Positions 9,965 to 18,047 of a stretch of DNA of 64,000 nucleotides are shown one piece after another. Source of the DNA: Micromonospora profundi (GTDB lineage: Bacteria > Actinomycetota > Actinomycetes > Mycobacteriales > Micromonosporaceae); assembly GCF_011927785.1 (NCBI RefSeq), contig NZ_JAATJK010000001.1:5799001-5863000 (forward strand), written 5' to 3'. Numbering within the stretch: position 1 is the stretch's first letter; every line of letters starts with the position of its first letter. The notes below the pieces were generated by a model, which saw only the letters and a list, made by a program, of their open reading frames with translations, had not been told where the DNA came from and made no database searches. The translations under genes and the position numbers were made by a program.

Positions 9965-11524
9965 ATGCTCAAGCAATCGACCCGTTGGCTGGCCGCTGTC
10001 GGCGCCGCGGGCGCGTTGGTCGCCGCGGCCGCCACCCCGGCCGTGGGCGCGGCGGCCGCGATCGAGCCTTACTTCCAGGACGCCACACTGGCCGTCGGAT
10101 CGACGGGAACCACCCGCAACCTGTTCCTGTACGCCGACGAGCCGACGGCCCTCACCGACGTCTCCGTTCGGTACGACTACCGCTCCCTCACCAACAAGAT
10201 CACGGTGGCGCCTGACGACGGCCAGAAGTGCACGACCCCGGAGCCGGGCGTTCTCGTCTGCGCGGAGTCCGAGGATGTCTCCCTCTACGAGTTGCCACCC
10301 ATTGGCAGTGGGCTCTACCGCGGGGTGACCAAGCGGGTGCGCATCACCACGACCGACGATGCGAAGGTCGGCGACTCCGGCGACGTGGCGGTCAGCTTCC
10401 AGGCCGCCGGCGGTCGGCAGGGGAGCTACACCTCGCGCGTCCGCGTCGGGGAAGGCGTCGACCTGGCCGGCGGGCCGTTCACTGAGCACGCCTCCAAGCC
10501 GGGTGGCAAGTTCACGGTGCCACTGGCCGTGGCCAACGTGGGCGACAAGGTCGTCAAGGGGTTCGCGGCGGTCTTCGATCTCGACTACTCGATCCGCACC
10601 AGGGACCGGTTCAGCAACTGCCTCTACTCCGGCGACCACCTGCTGTCCTGCCAGTTCGACGAGGAGATCCCCGTCGGCGAGGGCCTCGCCACCACGCTCG
10701 ACTTCGAGCTGGCGAAGGACACCTACGCCCCGTCCAACCAATCCGGCTACGCCCAGTTCATGACCACTGCCGACTTCGAGGACCTGACCCACGTCCGGGA
10801 AGCCGCTGGCGCCCGGGCGGCCACGAGTGGCGGCGGCCCGAAGCTGACACTGGCCGAGGCGCCCAGCAGGATGCGGCAGGCCGACCAGACCGACGTCGGC
10901 CCGGGCTACGACTACACCGGGTGGACCATCAAGACCACCGGAAAGAACGGCATCGACCTCGCGGCGATCGGCGCCACGCTCAAGGGCAGAGCCGGCGACG
11001 TCGTCACGGCAACCGTCGGCTTCCGCAACAACGGGCCGGCCACGCTCGACGCGGTGAACGGGGACTTTGAGGCCCCCACCCACACGGCCGTCGAGCTGCC
11101 GCCCGGCACCAGCGCCGTCGAGGTCCCCGCTACCTGCGAACTGCAGCAGGGCACCCGGACGTACGTGTGCCCCTCGGAGATGCTGCTGGTGGCCGGCAAG
11201 ACGTACACGATGGAGTTCCGGCTGCGCATTGACAAGGTCATCGCCAACGCCCGCGGTGCGGTGCAGGTGAACGCGCCCTGCGAGTGCCCGAGCGGCGGCA
11301 TCTTCACCGGCGACACGAAGCCGGCGAACGACAAGGCCCCGATCGTGGTGAACGCGGGCCCGGGCGGCGGCGCGGGCGGCGGTGGCGGTGGGGATGACGG
11401 GGGCGCGCTGCCCATCACCGGCTCTCCCGTCGGCCTGCTGGCCAGCCTCGGCGGCCTGCTGCTCGTCGCCGGCGCGGGTGGCTACCTGCTCGCCCGACGC
11501 CGCAGCGCCCGTTTCGTCGCCTGA
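9965..11524 (+). CDS. Secreted LPXTG (LPITG) surface protein 1
   Basis: This 519-residue protein is exported and probably joined to the cell wall by a sortase. It begins with a Sec signal peptide (MLKQSTRW, a hydrophobic Ala-rich core, cleavage likely after the AVGAAAA region). The C-terminus has the full sorting signal: LPITG, a hydrophobic helix (LLASLGGLLLVAGAGGYLLA) and RRRSARFVA. A Gly-rich spacer precedes the motif. The body shows beta-sandwich-like repeats, including FRNNGPATLD, found in DUF11-type extracellular modules. ATG 9965 follows GGGAGGACC. The next gene is a same-length paralogue, so the pair arose by tandem duplication. No sortase gene is in the window; the ligand is unknown. 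Confidence 0.85.
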   Translation: MLKQSTRWLAAVGAAGALVAAAATPAVGAAAAIEPYFQDATLAVGSTGTTRNLFLYADEPTALTDVSVRYDYRSLTNKITVAPDDGQKCTTPEPGVLVCAESEDVSLYELPPIGSGLYRGVTKRVRITTTDDAKVGDSGDVAVSFQAAGGRQGSYTSRVRVGEGVDLAGGPFTEHASKPGGKFTVPLAVANVGDKVVKGFAAVFDLDYSIRTRDRFSNCLYSGDHLLSCQFDEEIPVGEGLATTLDFELAKDTYAPSNQSGYAQFMTTADFEDLTHVREAAGARAATSGGGPKLTLAEAPSRMRQADQTDVGPGYDYTGWTIKTTGKNGIDLAAIGATLKGRAGDVVTATVGFRNNGPATLDAVNGDFEAPTHTAVELPPGTSAVEVPATCELQQGTRTYVCPSEMLLVAGKTYTMEFRLRIDKVIANARGAVQVNAPCECPSGGIFTGDTKPANDKAPIVVNAGPGGGAGGGGGGDDGGALPITGSPVGLLASLGGLLLVAGAGGYLLARRRSARFVA

Positions 11525-11537
11525 TCGATCCCGCCTC

Positions 11538-11574
11538 ACGTGGCCCCACCGTCCCAAGGACGGTGGGGCCACGT
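11538..11574. terminator. Hairpin terminator of surface protein 1
   Basis: A perfect 17-bp stem, ACGTGGCCCCACCGTCC and its inverse, around a three-base loop starts 14 bases after the stop codon. It separates the two tandem paralogues, so each probably has its own transcript. Confidence 0.85.
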
Positions 11575-11606
11575 CGTGAACAGACCGAACGTTGCGATGA
11601 CGCTGA

Positions 11607-11620
11607 TCAACCGTTCGGTT
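11607..11620. promoter_or_regulatory. Shared upstream site TCAACCGTTCGGTT, copy 2
   Basis: This is an exact copy of the site at 9853-9866 and again begins 112 bases before the ATG, here of the second LPXTG gene. The sequences around the two copies differ, which points to selection on the site. Confidence 0.5.
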
Positions 11621-11718
11621 GGTCTTGGCGGCCGGGCGGCGATCAGGGCAGCGGCGAACTTAATCACTTCTTAAGATCCACCCACCGTATCGATCCCCCT
11701 GTTGGAGGAATCCCCTTC

Positions 11719-13278
11719 ATGCCCACCCACTCCACCCGGCGTTGGCTCGCCGGCCTGGGCGTAGTAGGCGCGTTCGTCGCCGCCTCCGCCAGCCCGGCCG
11801 TCGCCGCTCCCGCGGCCGAGTTCGAGCTCTACTTCGAGGACGTCACCGTCGCCGCCGATTCCTCTGGCGTCGTTCGGTCGCCGGCGCTGTACAGCAGCGA
11901 GTCCACGGTGCTCAACAAGGTCTCGGTTCGCTACGACTACCGCAGCCTCACCGGCAAGATCACGCTGGCTGGCGGGCTCGGCAACGACTGCGCCGCCGAC
12001 GGCGAAGGCGTCCTGCTCTGCAATGAGTCCTTCCCGGTCAGCGTCGACGAGTTGTACGGCGGCTTCTTCGGCGAGGTCGTCATCGCGCCAACCGACAAGG
12101 CGGCAACCGGCGACGCCGGCGAGCTGAAGATCAGCCTCAAGGCCGCAGGCAAGGAAATCGCCAGCTACGCCTCCCGGATCCGGGTCGGCGAGGGCGTCGA
12201 CCTGCAGGGCGGCCCGGACACCACCGCGACGGCGGCGCCTGGGGGCAAGTTCCAGGCTCCCTTGACGGTCATCAACGCCGGCACGACCGAGGTCGATGGT
12301 GTCGTGGCACTGTTCGACAGCGACTACGGCATCCGGACCAAGGAGCGGTTCGACAACTGCCTCTACGTCGATGACTTCCTCTTCGCCTGCTCGTTCGACG
12401 AGAAGATCCCCGTCGCCGGGCGTGCGACGGCGACCCTCAACTACGAGTTGGCCACCGACACCTACGCGCCGGGCCGCGAGTACAGCTACATCCGGTTCAT
12501 GACCCCGGCCGACCTGGAGGATCTCCTCGGTATCCGCGAAGACGTCGGTGCCGAGAAGGCCCGTCGCGGCACCGGCAAGACGCTGTCGCTGAAGACGGTC
12601 TCCGCCCGTGCGGCCCGTGCCGCGCAGACCGACACCGACCCCAGCAACAACTTCAGTGGGCTGACGGTCAACGTCACCGGCAAGAACGGGGCCGACCTGG
12701 AGGCCATCGGTGCCACGCTCACCGGCAAGAAGGGTGCGGTTCTGAGCACCCCGCTCGGGTTCCGCAACAACGGGCCGGCAACGCTGGACTACATCCGCAG
12801 CGACTCCGCCGTGACGTACGTCGACGTGACGGTCCCGACCGGCACCACCGCCGTCGAGGTGCCGATGGAGTGTGCGCCGCGTACCGGCGACAACGCCGCG
12901 TGGGACAAGGCTGGCACCCCTGGTGCCGCGTCGTACCGGTGCTACCCGGGCCCGTTCGCGCCAGCCGGCGAGGAGTTGACCGGCGAGTTCAAGTTCCGGA
13001 TCGACAAGGTCATCGCCAACGCCACGGGCACTGTGAAGGTCAATGTGCCGTGCGAGTGCGAGGGCGGCTTCTACGAGGACCTGAAGCCGGCCAACGACAG
13101 CGCCAAGATCCTGGTGAACGCGGCCAGCGGTCAGGGCGGCGGCGAGGGTGACGGGGGCGCGCTGCCGATCACCGGTCAGTCCACCGGCCTGATCGCGGGC
13201 GTCGGCGCCCTGCTGCTCGGCGTGGGCGTCGGTGGCTACCTGGTGGCGAAGCGCCGCCGGACCCGCTTCGTGGCCTGA
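11719..13278 (+). CDS. Secreted LPXTG (LPITG) surface protein 2
   Basis: A 519-residue paralogue of the preceding gene. It has a Sec signal peptide (MPTHSTRRWLAGLGVVGAF, then an Ala-rich cleavage region), a body with the same landmarks (VRYDYRSLT, RVGEGVDL, FRNNGPATLD, FRIDKVIANA) and a sorting signal LPITGQSTG, hydrophobic helix and KRRRTRFVA. Cysteines around NVPCECEGG match those of paralogue 1 (NAPCECPSG). ATG 11719 has GGAGGAA about eight bases upstream. A sortase-anchored wall protein of unknown function is the best call; conserved length and landmarks suggest both copies are under selection. Confidence 0.85.
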   Translation: MPTHSTRRWLAGLGVVGAFVAASASPAVAAPAAEFELYFEDVTVAADSSGVVRSPALYSSESTVLNKVSVRYDYRSLTGKITLAGGLGNDCAADGEGVLLCNESFPVSVDELYGGFFGEVVIAPTDKAATGDAGELKISLKAAGKEIASYASRIRVGEGVDLQGGPDTTATAAPGGKFQAPLTVINAGTTEVDGVVALFDSDYGIRTKERFDNCLYVDDFLFACSFDEKIPVAGRATATLNYELATDTYAPGREYSYIRFMTPADLEDLLGIREDVGAEKARRGTGKTLSLKTVSARAARAAQTDTDPSNNFSGLTVNVTGKNGADLEAIGATLTGKKGAVLSTPLGFRNNGPATLDYIRSDSAVTYVDVTVPTGTTAVEVPMECAPRTGDNAAWDKAGTPGAASYRCYPGPFAPAGEELTGEFKFRIDKVIANATGTVKVNVPCECEGGFYEDLKPANDSAKILVNAASGQGGGEGDGGALPITGQSTGLIAGVGALLLGVGVGGYLVAKRRRTRFVA

Positions 13279-13293
13279 TCCATCCCGAACCAC

Positions 13294-13333
13294 CCGGTGC
13301 CCCGCCGACCGCTTCCGGTCGGCGGGGCACCGG
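13294..13333. terminator. Hairpin terminator of surface protein 2
   Basis: A 17-bp perfect stem (CCGGTGCCCCGCCGACC and inverse) with a six-base loop begins 16 bases after the stop codon. Confidence 0.85.
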
Positions 13334-13413
13334 TCGTTTCGGCACCGTCGGGGAAAGATTCCGCAGGCGGGTGCCGGGGCCCGGTCCGGCGCACCCAGAA
13401 ACGCGGACTTCGG

Positions 13414-13419
13414 TACCCT
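13414..13419 (+). promoter_or_regulatory. -10 element of leaderless DedA transcript
   Basis: TACCCT lies eight bases before GTG 13428, with no ribosome site between, the pattern of a leaderless mRNA. Confidence 0.45.
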
Positions 13420-13427
13420 TTGTGGCC

Positions 13428-14237
13428 GTGGACACAGCCGAAAAGACCCGCGCTCTCACGGAGAGCGTCGCCCTGAACCCGCTCGACCCGAAGGATCTGC
13501 TGCAGACCTTCGGGCTGGTCGGTGTCTGGGTGATCCTCTTCGCCGAGACCGGGTTGCTTGTGGGCTTCTTCTTCCCCGGCGACTCGCTGCTCTTCCTCGC
13601 CGGGGTGGCCGCCTCGCCGGTGGCGGACGCCATCTTTGGCGGCGGCACGCGGCTCGCCCTGGCCGGTCTGCTGATCGGCGGGCCGATCTGCGCGATCGTC
13701 GGCGCGCAGCTGGGTCACTGGCTGGGCGCGCGGTACGGCCGCCGGATGTTCGAGCGGCCCAACTCCCGGCTGTTCAAGAGGGAGTACGTCGAGAAGGCCG
13801 AGCACTACTTCAAGAAGTTCGGCCCGTCGAAGGCCGTGGTGCTGGCCCGCTTCATCCCGATCGTGCGGACCTTCCTCAACCCGGTCGCCGGTGCGCTCGG
13901 CATGCCGGCTCGGCAGTTCCTGCTGTGGAACGTGGTCGGCGCGGTGCTCTGGGTGGACGGCATCCTGTTGATCGGCTACCTGCTGGCCGACCGGATCTAC
14001 AAAGCCATCGGCGACAAGATCGACCACTACATCCTGCCGGTGGTCGCTCTGATCATCGTGATCTCGGTGCTGCCGATCTTCTTCGAGTTCCTCCGGGACC
14101 GGCGGGCCCGCAGGCGCGGCGAAGCGGTAGCTGTGGTCGCGGCGGCAAGCGCTGCCGGTGCCGTGGAAGCGGTGCGCGAGACGTTCGACCACCGCGAGCA
14201 CCCGCACACCGGCCGGGAGCACGGCCAGGAGCGCTGA
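13428..14237 (+). CDS. DedA/SNARE-associated family membrane protein
   Basis: The 269-residue protein is a DedA-family integral membrane protein; members act in membrane homeostasis, and some move undecaprenyl phosphate or phosphatidylethanolamine. Visible landmarks are FAETGLLVGFFFPGDSLLF in the first membrane region, then GAQLGHWLGARYGRR, a re-entrant-like segment ending FIPIVRTFLNPVAGALGMP (the conserved Arg and Gly-Pro region) and two further helices. The C-terminal ~45 residues are a cytosolic Ala/Arg-rich tail with many His (DHREHPHTGREHGQER). GTG 13428 fits the -10 spacing for a leaderless mRNA; GTG 13422 is the alternative. Confidence 0.9.
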   Translation: MDTAEKTRALTESVALNPLDPKDLLQTFGLVGVWVILFAETGLLVGFFFPGDSLLFLAGVAASPVADAIFGGGTRLALAGLLIGGPICAIVGAQLGHWLGARYGRRMFERPNSRLFKREYVEKAEHYFKKFGPSKAVVLARFIPIVRTFLNPVAGALGMPARQFLLWNVVGAVLWVDGILLIGYLLADRIYKAIGDKIDHYILPVVALIIVISVLPIFFEFLRDRRARRRGEAVAVVAAASAAGAVEAVRETFDHREHPHTGREHGQER

Positions 14238-14250
14238 GTCGGAGGTACGG

Positions 14251-14286
14251 CGACGGCCGGCCCCCTGGTGAGGGGGTCGGCCGTCG
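14251..14286. terminator. Hairpin terminator of dedA-family gene
   Basis: Arms CGACGGCCGGCCCCCT and AGGGGGTCGGCCGTCG pair at 15 of 16 positions around a four-base loop, 14 bases after the stop. Confidence 0.75.
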
Positions 14287-14371
14287 ACCTGTCATGCCCC
14301 GCCTCCGGCGGTGCGCGACCGGGGACGAGCAGAAATCACACCGGTGGCGCCACCCCTGGCTCGCCGCCGGA

Positions 14372-14394
14372 CATCGTCCCGGCGAGGGACGATG
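14372..14394 (-). terminator. Hairpin terminator of arsR-family gene
   Basis: CATCGTCCC and its exact inverse form a 9-bp stem with a five-base loop, 14 bases beyond the minus-strand stop at 14408. Confidence 0.6.
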
Positions 14395-14407
14395 CGCAGT
14401 GCCTAAT

Positions 14408-14776
14408 TCAGCGGGCCTTCTTGGTGGCCCGCTTACGCGGCGGGGTCAGCAGGTCGGCGATCGTCGCGATCGCACTCGGGACCAGCCGGTAGTACGCCCA
14501 GACACCGCGCTTCTCCCGCTCCAGCAAGCCGGCCTCGGTGAGGATACGCAGGTGGTGACTGACCGTCGGCTGAGAGAGGCCGAGCGGCGCCGTCAGGTCA
14601 CAGACGCACGCCTCGCCCTCGGGGGCCGACTGGATCAGGCTGAGCAGCCGCAACCGGGCGGGATCGGCAAGGGCCTTGAGGACCCCTGCGAGACGCTCGG
14701 CATCGGCACGTTCGATCGGCTCACCGGCAAGCGGCGAGATCTGAGGCATAGTCATTTCGGCCAACGCAGTTCCCAC
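14408..14776 (-). CDS. ArsR/SmtB-family transcription regulator
   Basis: This ~122-residue winged-helix protein has the ArsR layout: RLAGVLKALADPARLRLLSL, then the metal-box motif ACVCDL and the recognition helix LGLSQPTVSHHLRILTEAG, followed by the wing EREKRGVWAYYRL. The paired cysteines in CVCDL suggest a metal or metalloid inducer that releases DNA; the C-terminus is basic (RKRATKKAR). Start: GTG 14776 sits nine bases after GGAAGG; ATG 14785 is too close to that site but possible. No metal transporter is adjacent, so the target is unknown. It is 66 bases downstream of pyrE on the same strand. Confidence 0.9.
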   Translation of the reverse strand: MGTALAEMTMPQISPLAGEPIERADAERLAGVLKALADPARLRLLSLIQSAPEGEACVCDLTAPLGLSQPTVSHHLRILTEAGLLEREKRGVWAYYRLVPSAIATIADLLTPPRKRATKKAR

Positions 14777-14842
14777 GTATTCCATCCTTCCACCAGCAGC
14801 ATCGATCCGCCTGCATATCAGCAGATCCGAATCGGCAAACTT

Positions 14843-15382
14843 TTACGCCACAAGGCCGAGGTCAGCCAACGTATAGGCCGCCTTGTACGGCAATCCGGCG
14901 GCTCGCACCGCGTCGCCGGCGCCTCGATCAACAATAACCGCCACGCCCACGACCTCGGCTCCGGCCTCGCGAAGCGCCTCGACAGCGGTCAACACACTTC
15001 CGCCCGTTGTGGACGTGTCCTCCACTGCCAACACCCGACGGCCGGCCACCTCCGGTCCCTCGATCCGCCGCTGTAGACCGTGGGCCTTGCCCGCCTTGCG
15101 CACCACGAAGGCGTCCAGGGCACGGCCGGTCGGAGCGGCGGCGTGCAGCATCGAGAGCGCGACAGGGTCCGCGCCCAGGGTGAGCCCACCGACGGCCTCG
15201 TACTCCCAGTCGGCGGTGAGGTCGAGCATCACCCGGCCGACCAATGGAGCGGCCTGGTGATGGAGCGTGACACGCCGCAGATCGACGTACCAGTCTGCCT
15301 CGCGTCCAGAGGAGAGCACGACCCGGCCGTGGACAACAGCCAGGTCGGAAATGAATTTACGCAGGTCGTCGTGGTCCCCCAT
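14843..15382 (-). CDS. pyrE: Orotate phosphoribosyltransferase
   Basis: PyrE makes OMP from orotate and PRPP in pyrimidine synthesis. The 179-residue protein has SSGREADWYVDLRRVTLH near the N-terminus, GLTLGADPVALS, the flexible-loop lysines VVRKAGKAHG, and the PRPP-binding motif VLAVEDTSTTGGS. ATG 15382 is chosen because MGDHDDLRKFISDLAVVHG is the family N-terminus and an AACCTC-rich -10 lies just upstream; a longer frame exists but is not conserved. It stands apart from the other pyrimidine genes. The identification is secure. Confidence 0.96.
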   Translation of the reverse strand: MGDHDDLRKFISDLAVVHGRVVLSSGREADWYVDLRRVTLHHQAAPLVGRVMLDLTADWEYEAVGGLTLGADPVALSMLHAAAPTGRALDAFVVRKAGKAHGLQRRIEGPEVAGRRVLAVEDTSTTGGSVLTAVEALREAGAEVVGVAVIVDRGAGDAVRAAGLPYKAAYTLADLGLVA

Positions 15383-15390
15383 GGCGATAG

Positions 15391-15396
15391 AGGTTA
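15391..15396 (-). promoter_or_regulatory. -10 element of leaderless pyrE transcript
   Basis: On the minus strand TAACCT lies eight bases before the pyrE ATG with no ribosome site between them. Confidence 0.45.
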
Positions 15397-15550
15397 CTGC
15401 GCAAGTCTGAGCGCCGTGTGCGGGGTCCACCCTGATCAGGCCCCTGAGGGACCGATGACTGGCGATGTTCGACTACGCTCAGCAACTGGCCTGCGGTCAG
15501 CGTGGCGACGCCCGCCGATGGGGTGGACGACGTGGTTGGGTGCTGGCGGG

Positions 15551-16360
15551 TCAGCGCTCGTCGCGGCCGATCCGGCCCCGGGTGTCCCGGGCGACCGCCT
15601 CCAGGAGCCGACGCGGCGCGTGGCGCAGACCGGCGACAGCCACCTTGTATTTCCACGCCGGAACGCTTACCAACTTGCCTTTCCGCAGGTCACGCAGGGC
15701 TTCGTCGACGACATCCTCGGCCCGCAGCCACATCCACTCAGGCGTTTTCGACATGTCGATGCCGGCTCGTTGATGGAACTCGGTACGGGTGTAGCCGGGG
15801 CAGAGGGCCATCACCCGGACGTCGAACGGGCGCGTCGACTGGCCGACGGACTCGCTGAAGTTGGTCACCCATGCCTTGCTGGCCGAGTATGTGGAGCCGG
15901 GCATCACCGCACCGAAGCCCGCCACGGAAGAGACATTTATCACTGCCCCGTCCCGCCTTTTGGTCATCGGACCCAGCGCCGCCAACGTCAAGCGCATGAC
16001 CGCGTGCACGTTGAGCCGCAGCAGACGGGCCTCGTCCTCCGCAGTGGAGCGCAGGAACGGCTTGTTCAGGCTGATGCCGGCGTTGTTGACAAGCAGGTGC
16101 ACGGGGCTTCCGGTGGTCAGCCGCTGCTCGACGATGGCACAGCCGTCGTCGGTGGACAGGTCCGCCGAGAGCGTCTCCACCTCGCGGCCCTGCGGGGACC
16201 CCAACTCCGCGGCCAGCTCGGTCAGTCGACCCGCGTCGCGGGCGACAAGCACGAGGTGCCAACCGTCGGCTGCCAGGCGTCGAGCGAAGGCCGCGCCGAT
16301 GCCAGCGGTGGCCCCGGTGACCAGGGCACGTCGCTCAACGGTCGTGGGGTCGGGCGTCAC
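15551..16360 (-). CDS. Short-chain dehydrogenase/reductase (SDR)
   Basis: A 269-residue NAD(P)-dependent oxidoreductase of the classical SDR family. The nucleotide loop TGATAGIG is at residues 15-22, NNAG follows near residue 93, and the catalytic set is Ser in NVSSVAG, Tyr and Lys in YSASK. LCPGYTRTEFH is the usual PG motif after the active site. The C-terminal ~70 residues (VVDEALRDLRKGKLVSVP and on) match the DltE/YqjQ-like subgroup, often with lipid or ketone substrates. Its start overlaps the end of the upstream membrane-protein gene by 26 bases, so the two are likely co-transcribed. Substrate unknown. Confidence 0.93.
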   Translation of the reverse strand: MTPDPTTVERRALVTGATAGIGAAFARRLAADGWHLVLVARDAGRLTELAAELGSPQGREVETLSADLSTDDGCAIVEQRLTTGSPVHLLVNNAGISLNKPFLRSTAEDEARLLRLNVHAVMRLTLAALGPMTKRRDGAVINVSSVAGFGAVMPGSTYSASKAWVTNFSESVGQSTRPFDVRVMALCPGYTRTEFHQRAGIDMSKTPEWMWLRAEDVVDEALRDLRKGKLVSVPAWKYKVAVAGLRHAPRRLLEAVARDTRGRIGRDER

Positions 16361-17012
16361 GGGCGGTCCTCACCTGGGCGGTACGGGGGTGCGGAGGGCT
16401 GAACGGGGCGGGCAGGGAGCCCTGGTGCACGGACGGCGCCGAGCGGCGGTGTCGACCGAACCAGGCGTTCGCCGCCGGCAGGACCAACAGCGTTGCCACG
16501 ACAAGGTAACCGAGGCCCTGTCCGGCCGAAAGCCCCGCGTTCAGCGGGATCCACCAGGACGGGTACGCGTCGCCGATCAGGCCCAGCAACTCGGCGGTGG
16601 CACGCTCGTCGGCGCCCAGCCGCAGCGGAGCCGAGCGCTCACCGACGAGGACCGCCACGCTGCAACAGCCGGCGAGCAGCCCGAGTCCGCAGACCACCCA
16701 GGTGGCCACCCGGGCACCGGGCCGACCGGTGAGCAACCAGAGGAACAGGCCCATGAGCACCAGGGCGGACAGCGCCGCCACAACCGCCGACAGCACCATC
16801 GACACGCGCAGCAGGGTCACCACGTCGTCGATCTGCCGCGTGGTGGCCGACGTGTCCCGGGCCGCCTGACGGAACGCGTCGACGGTTCCGCCCACCGTCG
16901 CCAGGCCGACCACGGCGTACGCGAGCGCGACGACCGCCATCACCAGCAGCACGATCGCGGCCAGCAGGACCACCGCGGGCCGGCGGGCCGGTACCGATTC
17001 GGGGTACGACAC
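16335..17012 (-). CDS. Multi-pass membrane protein, tandem family member 1
   Basis: The 225-residue protein has about four membrane helices (AVVLLAAIVLLVMAVVALAY; SMVLSAVVAALSALVLMGLF; a third containing WVVCGLGLLAGCCSV; and LVVATLLVLPAANAWF). It is not a recognised family. Two other genes nearby (17085 and 18741) share its order of helices, an RxARxxTWxV-like segment, a Cys-Cys pair in helix three and a PSW loop. GTG 17012 has GGAGGG at good distance. Its end overlaps the SDR start. Membrane location is firm, function unknown. Confidence 0.8.
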   Translation of the reverse strand: MSYPESVPARRPAVVLLAAIVLLVMAVVALAYAVVGLATVGGTVDAFRQAARDTSATTRQIDDVVTLLRVSMVLSAVVAALSALVLMGLFLWLLTGRPGARVATWVVCGLGLLAGCCSVAVLVGERSAPLRLGADERATAELLGLIGDAYPSWWIPLNAGLSAGQGLGYLVVATLLVLPAANAWFGRHRRSAPSVHQGSLPAPFSPPHPRTAQVRTARDARPHDR

Positions 17013-17084
17013 GACGAATCCCTCCGGTAGGCATCGGGTTGCAACCTACTCGGAGGGATCGTCGGCGTCGTGCTTATCGGTCGG

Positions 17085-17954
17085 TCAACTCGTCGGGGGC
17101 GTCCCGGGGCGGTCGGCCGGCGGGGTGTCGTCCGGACGGTCCGTGCCGGGCGGTGCCGACGGCGGGGTGCCCGGCTGATCCGACCCGGACGCCTGGCCCG
17201 GAGTCGACGGGTAGCCCGGCTCGCCACTCGACGGATAACCCGGCTGACCCGGAGCCTGCGGGTAGCCCGGCTGACCGGACCCCTGCGGATAGCCAGGCTG
17301 GCCCGGAGCCTGCGGGTAGCCCGGCTGACCGGACGCCTGCGGGTAGCCCGGGTAGCTGGTTCCCGGGGTCGGCGGCTCCCAGCCCACGGCGGGCTTGCGG
17401 AAGAACTCGTTGGCCTTGGGCAGGGCCAGCAGGATCAGCGCCGCGAGCAGTGCTAGCAGGCTGACGACGCCGAGCAGGACGCTGACCGGCGTGATCCAGG
17501 ACGGCAGAGCCTCGTCCAGACGTCGCTGGATCTCCTCGCCGCTCGGCATGTCACCGCTGGTGTCGCCGGTGGTGGTGAAGTTGCCCGCCACGCCGGTGAG
17601 CAGCGTGCCACCCACGCAGCAGACCATGATGCCGCCGACGATCCAGGTGGTGATCCGTGCGGCGTTGCGGCCCTGGTTGTTGAAGATGGCCAGGACGCCC
17701 AGCACGACCGCGAGCAGGAGCACGAGGATGCTGCTGCCGAGGCCGAAGGCGAAGAAGACATCCGCCACCTGGTCCGCGCCCTCGGCGGTACTGCCCGCGT
17801 ACGCGTCGCGGAGCACGTCGCGCGACTTGCCGAGGGTGGAGAGGCTGAGGATGAGACTGATCACCTGGCACGCCAGGAACAGGAAAAGCAGATAGCTGGA
17901 AATCGTCACGACGGACGGCCGCTGGCGGGCCGGCGTGCTCTGGGAATCGACCAC
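17085..17954 (-). CDS. Multi-pass membrane protein with PGYPQ repeats, family member 2
   Basis: The 289-residue protein has four membrane helices (TISSYLLFLFLACQVISLIL; LGSSILVLLLAVVLGVLAIF; IVGGIMVCCVGGTLLTGVA; VLLGVVSLLALLAALILLAL) and a cytosolic or external tail of ~100 residues made of repeated QPGYPQxxG units, ending in Pro/Asp-rich sequence. NAARITTWIVGG and the Cys-Cys pair match member 1. GTG 17954 follows GGAAGGAG; the longer frame upstream is not conserved. The repeat tail resembles the low-complexity N-termini of many actinobacterial membrane proteins but is at the other end. Function unknown. Confidence 0.8.
   Translation of the reverse strand: MVDSQSTPARQRPSVVTISSYLLFLFLACQVISLILSLSTLGKSRDVLRDAYAGSTAEGADQVADVFFAFGLGSSILVLLLAVVLGVLAIFNNQGRNAARITTWIVGGIMVCCVGGTLLTGVAGNFTTTGDTSGDMPSGEEIQRRLDEALPSWITPVSVLLGVVSLLALLAALILLALPKANEFFRKPAVGWEPPTPGTSYPGYPQASGQPGYPQAPGQPGYPQGSGQPGYPQAPGQPGYPSSGEPGYPSTPGQASGSDQPGTPPSAPPGTDRPDDTPPADRPGTPPTS
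17200..17360. repeat. In-frame PGYPQ tandem repeat region
   Basis: The DNA encoding the tail of the previous gene holds about six degenerate copies of a 27-base unit (reading QPGYPQAPG or QPGYPQGSG on the minus strand). Confidence 0.8.
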
Positions 17955-18047
17955 GATTCTCCTTCCCTTAAGATCGCGCCCACACCGTATCCACAACCAG
18001 CCACCCTGGCATGCCGGGCGGGTCACGCCGCGCCCGTGGGATACGCC

